From Selaginella moellendorffii (taxonomy: Eukaryota; Streptophyta; Lycopodiopsida; Selaginellales; Selaginellaceae): a stretch of DNA of 32,808 nucleotides. A program made the translations under genes and the position numbers. The notes under the pieces are model-generated. The model saw nothing but the letters and a program-made list of their open reading frames with translations, was not told the origin of the DNA and made no database searches. Positions 22,143 to 31,508 of this stretch are shown here, in pieces (within the stretch, counting starts at the first letter, position 1; each line of letters opens with the position of its first letter). The DNA lies in the NCBI RefSeq assembly GCF_000143415.4, contig NW_003314324.1, positions 1 through 32,808 of the forward strand, in the 5' to 3' direction.

Positions 22143-23553
22143 TCAAGGTGAACAAGCCGAATCTGAAGCTAAAGAAGAGCGATGGCATGCGCGCACACAC
22201 TATTTGTTTGTTCATTGAGCGTGTGGTGAGCTTTCCAAGATGAATGTCATTCCTATTAGCCAGACATATAACTTAATGGTGAGAACATTTAGATATTATT
22301 CAATGTTATCTTTTTCTAACGAATCTAATTGTGAAGGTGTAGCAAGAGGCATTGCTAGTCTGGAGAAGTCATTTAACTCATTTGACCCTTAGTGTATTTT
22401 CATGAAACTAAATAACATTCATATTATTAAGGAATTTCTCTAGTACCTTTTTTTTACGACATAGAGGCTTGCATTTCTTTCAAAGGTGATTTAGTAAAAG
22501 GCCTGAGGGCACATGCCATTCTATTTCTCATACCGGTATTAAGATATACTAGTGCAAAGGGAAAAAGGTATTTGGTGATCAAGTAAATGGCATGAGGGCA
22601 CACGCCATTATAAGCCTAAGCGCTAGTGGACACCTCCTTTTTGGTACTCTCAGCGGTACTATCATCCTTCTCCGGGTCAGTTGTTTTGCTTTGGATTGTT
22701 GTCTTTGATGTTACTGGGGCGTTCTCGATAGTTGTTAATATTGCCGTTTGTTCAGAAAAATGATGACCTGGAGTATAGTACGGGGAGTTTGGAAGACTTA
22801 TATATTCTACATCTTCACCTATCTCCTTCTCCGTCTCCTTTTCTGCCTCACTTACAGATTTTGTGCTTGCCATGAGAACGCTCTTCACCCTAAAATATGG
22901 AGTTCGTTGTGTTATAAAAGGAAACCAACACACACGCTGCAAGGGAATGATGGTACATAAAACACGTAAGCCCACAATATGGGTTTATGTGCCATTAATA
23001 TGGGCCACACGCCATATTATTAGATTTATGCACGCGTGATTGGTAAATGCATATGTCACATCATCTTTGTTTTACCTCACACACTATATCAGGCCTAATG
23101 AACCATATCACATGTGCGCACATGCTATATATATGGAGAAGTATTATGCAAGGATAGAAAAATTCAATGCATGATTGTGGAGAGCAATGGCATGAAGCCA
23201 CATGCTAAATAACATTTTAGAGAAAGAATTAAAATAGAAACATGCAAACAGTACTGAGTGGACCAAGACTTAGAAGTGCACAATTGAATGAGGTATTTCT
23301 AATAAATATTTCACTCACCTCATATAGGAATGGCTACCACTCTCAAATGGCGTATCGCCTCATGCCATCACCTCGCAATTTGTTATAACAATCCGATGAA
23401 TTCATATTCGACTTGTTCACCTTGAACTTTAAGTAAGATTTGCTAGAACAACTAAGAATTTATACTTGTTATTTGTATCATCTCACCTAGGAATGACGTA
23501 AGGCCACATGCCATCATGCCTCATCTGATTCAGATTCGGATTGTTCACCTTGA
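22143..23553. repeat. Cluster of 22-bp imperfect palindromes (DUF7869-associated repeat family)
   Basis: Eight copies of a 22-bp imperfect palindrome (halves ATGGCATGAGG and CCACATGCCAT) lie at 22182-22203, 22497-22518, 22587-22608, 22994-23015, 23107-23128, 23187-23208, 23347-23368 and 23493-23514. Three copies also carry a flank TTGTTCACCTTGA (23413-23425, 23541-23553, and inverted at 22143-22155). In the 22182 and 23493 copies this flank sits exactly 26 bases from the palindrome. Translated in the palindrome frame many read close to NGMRPHAI on either strand. Two more copies lie at 32094-32115 and 32151-32172, inside the other half of the same split gene. Confidence 0.75.
22616..22889 (-). 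CDS. Acidic/Ser-Thr-rich exon, possible last exon of the DUF7869-type gene
   Basis: A frame of about 90 codons starts after a good acceptor (CATATTTTAG ending at 22890) and runs from VKSVLMASTKS through EKETEKEIGEDVEYISLP to KKEVSTSA and a TAG stop. It is rich in Glu, Lys, Ser and Thr, without a known domain. It lies on the same strand and downstream of the DUF7869 C-terminal part at 23601-24196, separated by DNA that carries the palindromic repeats. Direct joining to that exon would be out of frame, so one or more small exons must lie between if they belong together. It could instead be an independent small gene, whose ATG would be at MASTKS. Confidence 0.35.
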
Positions 23554-23600
23554 AATAAAATACATTAGAAACTTAGTAAAGGAATATTAATGAATCTCAC

Positions 23601-24196
23601 CTTGAACCCGGGTTATGAATGCTCTTGCTGCATCTCTTGCATGGTCTGGCAAGGTGATGGTGGCACTCTGCTTCCGCATCCAACCATGCACAACATTATC
23701 CACCACTATGCTCATGCTGGGATCCCTTGGATTCAGCACCCATCTCTTTTCTAGGCAATCCTTCGTATATCTGGAACTTGGCTTGAACCACTCCACAATT
23801 ACATTGAAGGAGTTAGTTTCCGCATCCTCCTCTGCATCAGTGATGCAGCGCCCCACCCATATCATTTGTTTTTTATTACTGGGTCTGACAAGCACGACCA
23901 TTCCTTTGCAGACCTGTACTGGATTGAATGCTGAATCCGGCTTCTTGTTCCTCGGCCCACAATAGTGATCCTCAACATCGTTATCTGTCACTACATTTCC
24001 AGAGGACATTGTTCCGCTACTATCTGGTGCTCTGGGTTCTGGCCAAAAGGACTCTTCTAATTCTTCATATACAACTGGCCCATTTTGGATAGCAGATATA
24101 ATCTTCTCCCAGTATTCGAGCAAAGGCTTGCACCTCTTAAAATAGGATTCTCCACCAAACACCAACCCCCTCTTCCAGAAGGCAATATGCTGTCTA
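23601..24196 (-). pseudogene. DUF7869-type transposon gene, C-terminal part (split by retroelement)
   Basis: Starting at the retroelement edge, the minus strand reads FWKRGLVFGGESYFKRCKPLLEYW, then a linker, then VCKGMVVLVRP...WVGRCI...FNVIVEWFKP...RYTKDCLEKRWVLNP...VVHGWM. The last part has the pattern of a small chromatin-type beta-barrel (a BAH/Tudor-like shape is suggested by the spaced VVLVR, WVG and VEWF strands), which is inference. The coding stretch ends at a donor, TTCAAG followed by GTGAGA, at 23600. I recognise the order of domains from DUF7869-type, transposon-related proteins; the N-terminal and catalytic-like parts lie 7 kb away at 31509-32808 on the same strand. The gene is broken by the chromovirus inserted between the halves. 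Confidence 0.6.
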
Positions 24197-25429
24197 TGTA
24201 AGCCACAAATTTTTCCTTTCCAATTTGCCAGCTTACCTCGCCTATCCGACCAACTCTGCCTTGGCTCGTGCTAAGTTCCCTCGCCAAGGTTCTCGCCTAT
24301 GGTACCAGCTCCTACTTGGTTTCAGCTACTTACTGCACGAGCAACGGAGTGTTAGCCATCCATCTACGGATTCCCAAATCTCTCCCAATCCCCCTCCCCG
24401 GGTTAGACTGGACTTAAGGTTCGGCTACACTCCCCACAGGCACAAGCAGCCAAGCACACCAAGCCTCCAGATTCCTAACACCCCTTGGTACCACAAGACT
24501 TGATCATGGGACCCTCTAAATCCCAAGCCTTGGGTGCAGCACTTGCTTTGGGACGTCGGGGCGAAACACCGTGGCCTAACGGCCCGGTATGGGTACCTCT
24601 ACCCCCCCTCTTCCATCCCGAAGGGAAGGCCCAAGCCCCCGGAAGGGCGAGGACCAATGAGCCACAAGGTACTCAAGTGGGGCACCACTCCACCTGAGCC
24701 GGGAGCACTGCAGTCGGTTTCCCTTTCGGGAGTGGGGGCTGCTCTTGAGCACTTCCTTGGATGGCCCCTCCGGCACCAGCCAAGTCCATGCTCACTCCCA
24801 CCCAAGGCCCCTCGGTCCCAGTCTCAACCTCAAGTCGGTTTGGAAGCCCAACTGGAGAGTCCCTTCAAAACTGATTCCTGGACCTCACTATCCCTACTAT
24901 ACTTTTGGAACCCCCTGCAGCGCCCCCCCCCCTGGGAGACGCACACTTTGGGCTTTCACCCCTTGACCCGTATTAGTATTTGGACTTAGTCTCTAGCTCG
25001 ATCTCGGACCCGATTTCGGATCCGACTTCGGATTCGGTCTCGGACTCGATTTCGGACTCGATCTCGGACCCGATCTCGGACCCGACCTCGGACTCGACCT
25101 CGGACTCGGTCTCGGACCCGATTTCGGATCTCGGACTCCGTCTCGAACTCGGTCTCGAACTCGGACTCGAACTCGGTCCCCGAGTCGGTCTCGGACTCGA
25201 TTCCGGACTCTATCTCGAACTCGGTCCTAAAGTCGGTCTTGGACTCGATCCTCGACTTGGTCCCATCCAATGAACTCTTTGTCATTTCGGTCAAGCTTTT
25301 GGGGATCCTTTACCCTACGACATCTCGGGGAGTCGGTTCCTTACAACTCCACCACCCATAGAAGAAGTTCGATGCCCACATCGAACGTCTCGTTTTATCC
25401 TACGACTTGTTGACCATGTCTCCGGGGCA
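24197..25429 (-). repeat. 3' LTR of the chromovirus
   Basis: Read on the minus strand, it begins TGCCCCGGAGACATGG right after a purine tract and ends GGCTTACA. It is 1233 bp. The first third (U3) contains a 6/12-bp-type minisatellite (about 24995-25265). A hairpin, GTTCGATG-CCCA-CATCGAAC, lies at 25367-25386. The boundary at 25429 is set by the PPT, not by the end of similarity with the other LTR, which stops at 25265. Confidence 0.85.
24995..25265. repeat. U3 minisatellite of the 3' LTR
   Basis: An array of CGGACTCGATCT-like units (12-bp period, with 6-bp substructure built on GACTCG / GACCCG) with about 20 degenerate repeats. It leaves frames open on both strands, giving Arg/Glu-rich or Ser/Asp-rich peptides that are not genes. 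The same array is in the 5' LTR at 31237-31500. Confidence 0.85.
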
Positions 25430-25442
25430 TCCCCCCACTTAG
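25430..25442 (-). other. Polypurine tract (PPT)
   Basis: The minus strand reads CTAAGTGGGGGGA and abuts the TG of the 3' LTR. It primes plus-strand DNA synthesis in LTR elements. It fixes the LTR end at 25429. Confidence 0.75.
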
Positions 25443-25747
25443 CGGTGTGCCTAAGTTAGCCTCCCCGGCCAAGAGCCCATGACAACGGAATATAGGTGTC
25501 CCTATACTCCTCACCTCACCACGCCCTAGTATGGGGTCGGGACTTGAACCCAGTCTTGCTTTACTAGGGGGTTGGGACTCGAACCCAACCTCCGTAGAAT
25601 ACGTCTACGGATTCGACATCCCCGCGGGGAGTCGGGCGTAGTGCCCTACGCCTGGTCGACCTATCCAACCCATGCTAATTAGCTTACCTTTGGCGCGCCT
25701 TCGGGTCCCAACATATGCCACTTGCTCAACTTTGCAAATTGATAATT
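25443..25747 (-). other. 3' non-coding region of the chromovirus with tRNA-like arms
   Basis: Between the chromodomain stop and the PPT lie several small hairpins. In element order these are GGCGTAG-GGCA-CTACGCC (25634-25652), TCCGTAGA-CGTAT-TCTACGGA (25591-25611), and then two T-arm-like sequences with perfect B-box cores, GGTTCGAGTCC (in 25571-25589) and GGTTCAAGTCC (in 25535-25555). The second hairpin followed by the first T-arm resembles the 3' half of a tRNA. No frame is coding. Confidence 0.6.
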
Positions 25748-26558
25748 TTAATTGAATTTTGCATAAGTACATAGAGTTCTGCCTTGCAGAAATTCCTCCA
25801 CTAGATCTCGTGCGTTCGCTAGGTTCTCCTCCGGTTCCCATGTTGCTTCGCAGTGTGGAAATCCTCTCCACTTCACATGGAACTCTCTCACCTCGCGTCC
25901 TTGTTGCTTGCTCTTGCGTGCATTGAGGATGGCCTCGACTTCGTATTCCTCTTCCCTTTGGATAACCTCAGGCAAAGGTCTCACTTGGTCCTTGCGAAGC
26001 GGATCCTCAAAGTACGGCTTAAGTAAGTTCACGTGGAACACTGGGTGCATCTTCCCCATCTCTCGAGGAAGTCGGAGTCGGTAAGCCACTTTACCGATTC
26101 GTGCCTCAATCTCGTAAGGCCCCGCGAACCTGCTTAAGGAACTCAAGATCAATTCATTTACAGGAATACATGCATCTTTACCTTTGGGTCAACTTTCGGC
26201 TGATCCCACTTGGTAGTCTGAGGTTCTTGGTGTTCAGCCACACCTTCTCCCCAGCTTGGAACTCTACATCCCGACGCTTCTGGTTCGCGTATTTGGTTTG
26301 CCTTTGTTGAGCCCGTTCCAAAGAATCCCTCACTAGATTCCAAATGCTGAGTCTTTCCGCTGTGAATGCCTCCACTGCGGGCAACTCTCCATGATACTCG
26401 GCCACGCCGAGTTCCACAGGACCTTCAATAGCTTGCCCATTGATGACTTCCCATGGACTCACCCCGATACTCGAATGTGGTGAGTTGTTATAACACATTT
26501 CCGCAAGTCCCAAATGACTTACCCAATCAGTCTGGTCTCCCGAGACATAACATCGCAA
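25748..26558 (-). pseudogene. Chromovirus integrase C-terminal part and chromodomain
   Basis: Two frames. The first (to 26178) holds the integrase end: MCYNNSPHSSIGVSPWEV, a GxHSS-like stretch, and GEKVWLNTKNLRLPSG, a GPY/F-type lead-in. The second (from 26152 down) resumes with FAGPYEIEARIGKVAYRL and ends in the chromodomain: YEVEAILNARK, FHVKWRGF, ATWEPEENL and ARDLVEEF. The aromatic positions of a methyl-lysine cage are kept (Tyr, Trp of WRGF, Trp of TWEP), so it could target the integration complex to modified histone H3. About 50 extra bases between KLTQR and FAGPYE break the frame. Confidence 0.85.
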
Positions 26559-27740
26559 ATAATCCTCCAGCTACCTATTCACCCTTTCCGTTTGTCCGTT
26601 TGTCAAGAAGTGTTAGTGCCAACAACTTGACTTAATACCCCATACCTGTCTGTGGGTGATAGGCTGTGCTGAATTTCAACTTGGTGCAATACTGTTCGAG
26701 GAGAGTCCTCCAGAACCTACTGGTGAAGATCTTATCTCGATCTGAGATGATCTCTTCTGGTCTTCCCCGCACTCAAACCACTTGCTCGAAGAACAGCTTC
26801 GCCACACCTTCCGCATCCACTTCTATTGTTGTGGGTATGAAATGTGCCATTTTCGAAAATCAGTCCACCACCACGAATATCGCATCAAACCCCTCGCTTG
26901 GGGGGAGTCCCGTGATGAAGTCCATCGTAAGACATTTCCACGGGCGATCTGGAATTGGGATGCTTTGCAACAAGCCCCCACTAGCCTTAGTCACGGCTTT
27001 TACCTGCTGACATGTTGGACATGTCTTTACATAGTCTTGGACGTCCTTAGCCATATCTGGCCAATGGTACTTCCTTTTGAGTAAGCCCATCGTCTTGGGC
27101 ACTCCACCGTGTCCCGCAAGAGATCCGTCATGACACTCTTCTAAGGCCACCTTCCTTAGTTCCCCTTCTGGAACATACACCCTCGTTTGCTTGTAATAAA
27201 TGAGTCCGTTGTGTTCCGCATAGCCCGTTTTCTCTTCCGTTGGCAGCTCACCTCTCTGGTGAGCTTCCCGCGCCTCTAGATTCCTCAGCAACACTTCCTG
27301 TGCTAGACCATCATTCTCATATGCTGTCCGCACATCGTCCCAGAAGGTTGCTGTTGCGCTGGATATTGCCAACCTCAAGCTTGCTTTTTGCGCATCCGCC
27401 ACGATGTTGCTCTTCCCAGGCTTGTACAGAATTTCGCAATCAAACTCGGCCAAGGCATTGGCCCACCGACCTTGTTTCCCTCTTAGGTCGGGCTGTGACA
27501 AGAAGTGTTTCGTTGCCACATTGTCCGTGTAAACCTTGAAGTGTCTCCCAAGGTAGTGTCGCCACTCCTTGAGCGCCTTGACCACCGCAAACAATTCCTT
27601 CTCGTGGGCAGGCCACTTCCGTTGAGCCTTGTCCAGCTTCTTCGAGAAGAATGCTACCGGATGGTTGTCTTGCTTCAAAACTGCGCCCAACGCAAAGTCC
27701 GAAGCATCCGTTTCTACCTCAAAGTCCTTACCAAAGTCTG
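26559..27740 (-). pseudogene. Chromovirus RNase H and integrase core, broken
   Basis: RNase H is seen as ETDASDFALGAVL, HEKELFAVVKALKEWRHYL and YTDNVATKHFL, giving the acidic catalytic positions. The integrase zinc-binding part is HDGSLAGHGG through CPTCQQVK, followed by LTMDFITGLP and FVVVD of the catalytic core, and HPQT. A TGA at 26860-26862 interrupts just after VVVD, another TGA lies at 26773-26775, and a TAG at 26571-26573. About 45 extra bases at about 26602-26646 follow HPQT. The 5' edge of this block, near 27740, is a deletion that removed the RT thumb/connection and shifted frame. Such a protein cannot be made. Confidence 0.85.
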
Positions 27741-28831
27741 ATAAACTTTCGATAGTAGTTGCATAGCCCCAGGAATGCCCTCAACTCGTGTACATTGGAT
27801 GGTCGCTCCCATTCCTGGATCGCTTGGACCTTCTCCGGGTCCACCTTGAGCCCGTCCTAGCCCACCACATGCCCGAGAAACTTTACCTCTTGTTGAGCAA
27901 AGTCACATTTGCTCTCTTTAGCATACAGCTTGTGTTCCCTTAGTTTCTCAAACACCTTCGGCAAGTATTCGGCATGCTCCTCTAGCGTCTCGCTATAGAT
28001 CAGGATGTCGTCGATATAGACGACCACGAAGTGATCCAGATAGGGTACAAAGACGTGGTTCATTAGCGCCGAAAACGTTGCCGGCGCATTACATAGCCCG
28101 AAGGGCATCACCAGAAACTCAAAGCTCCCATACCTCGTTCGACAGGTTGTCTTCTCGACATCTTCCTCGGCTACCCTGATCTGGTAGTATCCTGACCTTA
28201 GGTCAATCCTCGAGAAGTATTTTGCCTTTCCCAACCTATCGAACAGGTCCTCAATTCTTGGCAAAGGGTACTTGTTCTTCTTTGTATACTTGTTGAGCAA
28301 GCGGTAGTCTATGCACATGCGCATAGATCCATCTTTCTTTTTCACAAATAACACCGGCGCCCCATACGGCGACTTGCTCAACCTAACATACCCTTTGTCC
28401 ACCAACTCCTCTAGTTGGCACTTGAGCTCCTTGAGTTCTTTTTCGTTCAAACGATAAGGGGGACGAACCACTGCCTCAGCACCCTCGACCAGCTCAATCT
28501 TATGTTCTATCGGTCGTGCTGGGGGTAGCCCCGCTGGTAGCTCCTCCGGCATGGTATCCTGGAATTGGTCCAACACCCGTTGGATCACTAAAGGTACTTC
28601 TTCCATTCCTGTCTTTTTGTCACTCTTCACCGAGAGTAAGCACAAAAAGGCCGCCTTAGTTCCTTTAGTGAGTTGTCCTCTTGTGGACATCAGGTTTAAG
28701 CAGGAATCTTTGGCCTTGCTTTGCCCTACCTTTAGATCTTGGGCCTCCACCCTAGATCTTCTTCCTTGGGCATTCGCTAGTACCACAAGGTTTCTACCTT
28801 GTCCATGCAGGGCTACCACGAATCGATTGAA
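27740..28831 (-). pseudogene. Chromovirus reverse transcriptase, broken
   Basis: The RT motifs follow in the right order: [83 protein letters not shown], and the catalytic [12 protein letters not shown] with both Asp kept. The frame is the same as gag-protease, separated by one stop (28832-28834). A TAG at 27857-27859, just after FLGHVVG, stops it; coding character then runs on through [12 protein letters not shown] to about 27741, where a deletion joins it to the RNase H segment out of frame. The intact active site with lost downstream parts fits a recently mobilised but defective copy. Confidence 0.88.
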
Positions 28832-30379
28832 TTAGTCCATTCTGAAGATCACGTCAAATCCCGCCATGTCCAACACGGTGAAGTCCATGTCCACCTTCCA
28901 AGTCCCCACTTCGACTCTCACTTGTTGAAATACCTCATCGGTGCTTTGGCTACCTTGAACAAACTCTATAGTCCTTGGTTCGCCTAGCCGCTGCACCGTT
29001 AGTCCGGCTTGCCGGACTATGTCTGCAGCCACAAAATTATCCGAAGCACTCGTGTCAATAAGGATTTTAACAAAGCTACCTCCGAGCTTCCCTCGGAGGG
29101 CTAGTAGATGTCGCGAACGACTCTCTACCAAAGTTGCTCGTGTAATGAGTAACTTTGAGTTAGGGACTGGATCACATACCTCTGTTTGGACTTCACCCGA
29201 CTTGATGGCCATATTGGCTCTGGCCTTCTTCGGGTAGGGACATTCCCTCAAAAAGTGTCCCGCTTCACCGCAGTTGTAGCATACGTTGTTTCCCACGCTG
29301 CTATATGACTTGACCTTCTTATCCGTGGGTTTGTCTCTTTTCGCCTGACTCCCCCACGTACTCGCTTGCTGGCCACCGGATCTGACTTTCCGGAACCCCG
29401 AGGACTCATTCTTAGAGAAACTCTTCTTGAATTTCCCTCTGCTAAACGTTCCCCTTGGTTTGGCCCCTTTGCTAAACGTGGATCCCGACCCCGTCGTGTT
29501 CCCCTTTCGCAAGTTATCGTTGAAATGCACCTTGATGGCCGCATCCAACGCTTCTTTGTAGTTGGTCGGGTTCCACCGCATTACTTCGCCGCGAGCCCAG
29601 GTTTGCAAACCTGATATGAAGGCATGGAACGCATCCATATCCCCCATGTCCGTGACAAGTATCCTCTTTGCCATAAACCCATTCACATACTCCTGAATGG
29701 TTCCGGTCTGCTTCAGCCTACTCAGCTCGTCCCTTAGATGCAGAGTAGCATTCGGAGGAACGTAAGTTGCGCGGATCCTCGCCTTCATCATTTCCCATGT
29801 GGCCACCGGTCCTTCGTTGGCCTTTGTCGTTCTCCACCATGACTTGGCATTATCTGCCAAGTATGGTTTTGCACATAGGACCTTTTCCGAGCTTGGTAAT
29901 CGCAACGCTCGGAAGTAGTCCTCCATATCGTAAAACCAATCCTCCACCACCTTATAGTCGTTCACTCCCTTGAAGACCGGTGGGGGCTTTGGTTTGTACT
30001 TGGGAACTACCTGAGGGACTGATTCCACTTCGGTCTGTTCGACCTTGTCTGGTTTTGCCTCAGTCCCTGCCGAAGGGTCCGCACCTTCTGCGCTGCCAGC
30101 ATCCGCAGTCTTTCGCTTTTTCTTCCGCTTCTCGTCACGCTTTAGCTTGCGTACGAGAGTCTCTAGCAGGGCATTGGTCTGTGCCAATTGTCCTTCTAGA
30201 ACATCCAATCGAGCCTTGGACGACCGAACCTCACCACCAGACTCCTGTTTGGAAGTTGCCTCACTGGAGTCCTCCTCATGCAAGGATTCCTCATCCATCG
30301 CCTCCTGTTCGACCGGAGGCTCCAGCTCTGGAGGAGGTTCCGTCTCTGCCTGGGTTCGCTTACGTCCTGCCCTTGCCAT
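28832..30379 (-). pseudogene. Chromovirus gag and protease region
   Basis: 515 codons. A Lys/Glu-rich N-terminus with a coiled coil (LDVLEGQLAQTNALLETLVRK) is followed by the gag core (FKGVNDYKVVEDWFYDMEDYF, WWRTTKANEG, LHLRDELSRLKQTGTIQEYV). A CCHC zinc knuckle, CYNCGEAGHFLREC, binds the RNA genome. The protease follows with ILIDTSASDNFV, where the usual catalytic D-T/S-G-A reads DTSA; the Gly to Ser change would probably disable it. It ends at TAA where the related proteins read Trp, one codon into the RT linker. The start is the ATG just inside the PBS. Confidence 0.88.
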
Positions 30380-30423
30380 CTCCCAGCAATCCGCCTCTAT
30401 CCTTCGCTAGAACTGAGGAAGAG

Positions 30424-30435
30424 GCTCTGATACCA
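30424..30435 (-). other. Primer-binding site (initiator-Met tRNA type)
   Basis: The minus strand reads TGGTATCAGAGC, three bases after the LTR end (GGCTTACA, ATT, TGGTATC...). It is complementary to the 3' end of plant initiator tRNA-Met, the primer of many plant LTR elements. It gives the element's direction. Confidence 0.9.
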
Positions 30436-30438
30436 AAT

Positions 30439-31508
30439 TGTAAGCCACAAATTTTTCCTTTTCAATTTGCCAGCTTACCTCGCCTATCCGACCAACTCTG
30501 CCTTGGCTCGTGCTAAGTTCCCTCGCCAAGGTTCTCGCCTATGGTACCAGCTCCTACTTGGTTTCAGCTACTTACTGCACGAGCAACGGAGTGTTAGCCA
30601 TCCATCTACGGATTCCCAAATCTCTCCCAATCCCCCTCCCCGGGTTAGACTGGACTTAAGGTTCGGCTACACTCCCCGCAGGCATAAGCAGCCAAGCACA
30701 CCAAGCCTCCAGATTCCTAACACCCCTTGGTACCACAAGACTTGATCATGGGACCCTCTAAATCCCAAGCCTTGGGTGCAGCACTTGCTTTGGGACGTCG
30801 GGGCGAAACACCGTGGCCTAACGGCCCGGTATGGGTACCTCTACCCCCCCTCTTCCATCTTGAAGGGAAGGCCCAAGCCCCCGGAAGGGCGAGGACCAAT
30901 GAGCCACAAGGTACTCAAGTGGGGCACCACTCCACCTGAGCCAGGAGCACCGCAGTCGGTTTCCCTTTCGGGAGTGGGGGCTGCTCTTGAGCACTTCCTT
31001 GGATGGCCCCTCCGGCACCAGCCAAGTCCATGCTCACTCCCACCCAAGGCCCCTCGGTCCCAGTCTCAACCTCAAGTCGGTTTAGAAGCCCAACTGGAGA
31101 GTCCCTTCAAAACTGGTTCTTGGACCTCACTATCCCTACTATACTTTTGGAACCCCCTGCAGCCCCCCCCCCCCTGGGAGACGCACGCTTTGGGCTTTCA
31201 CCCCTTGACCCGTATTAGTATTTGGACTTAGTCTCTGGCTCGATCTCGGACCCGATTTCGGATCCGACTTCGGATTCGGTCTCGGACTCGATTTCGGACT
31301 CGATCTCGGACCCGATCTCGGACCCGACCTCGGACTCGACCTCGGACTCGGTCTCGAACCCGATTTCGGATCTCGGACTCCGTCTCGAACTCGGTCTCGA
31401 ACTCGGACTCGAACTCGGTCCCCGAGTCGGTCTTGGACTTGATTCCGGACTCTATCTCGAACTCGGTCCTAGAGTCGGTCTTGGACTCGATCCTTGACTT
31501 GGTCCCCA
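30439..31508 (-). repeat. 5' LTR of the chromovirus, lacking its outer end
   Basis: Matches 24197-25265 along its whole 1070 bp, with about 18 substitutions counted by eye, nearly all transitions, plus one length difference at the far end. The 164 bp that would form the outer tip of U3 (25266-25429 in the other copy) are missing, and the DUF7869-type frame follows directly at 31509. The U3 minisatellite lies at about 31237-31500. Confidence 0.85.

Larger units (their letters stand above)
24197..31508 (-). mobile_element. Ty3/gypsy chromovirus LTR retrotransposon, defective
   Basis: The element reads right to left. The order is a 5' LTR (30439-31508, outer end missing), a PBS (30424-30435), one gag-protease-RT-RNase H-integrase frame (30379 to 25748) ending in a chromodomain, a structured non-coding region, a PPT (25430-25442) and a 3' LTR (24197-25429). 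This layout and the C-terminal chromodomain define chromoviruses, which copy through RNA and integrate into chromatin. It lies within the DUF7869-type gene, both halves of which are found at its edges. Five nonsense codons, one out-of-frame deletion and two insertions in pol make it non-autonomous. Flanks of five bases do not match (left GTCTA), because the 5' LTR end and its target duplication have been deleted. Confidence 0.9.

Noticed and set aside
22182-23514. CRISPR-like array of short palindromic repeats
   Set aside because: Spacing is irregular, units are diverged, there are no cas genes and the DNA is a plant nuclear genome.
25261-25266. LTR boundary at 25265 (and 31508) because both copies have TG...CA-like ends there
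   Set aside because: The polypurine tract lies at 25430-25442, and no target duplication fits the 25265/31508 choice; the 5' LTR is truncated instead.
24980-25294. Arg/Glu-rich and Ser/Asp-rich frames on both strands in the LTRs
   Set aside because: They are translations of the U3 minisatellite and not genes.
26602-26646. Tiny transposon in the integrase (extra 45 bases with GTCAAG and CTTGAC near its ends)
   Set aside because: The inverted ends are only six bases and no duplication is visible; could be filler DNA from repair or template switching.
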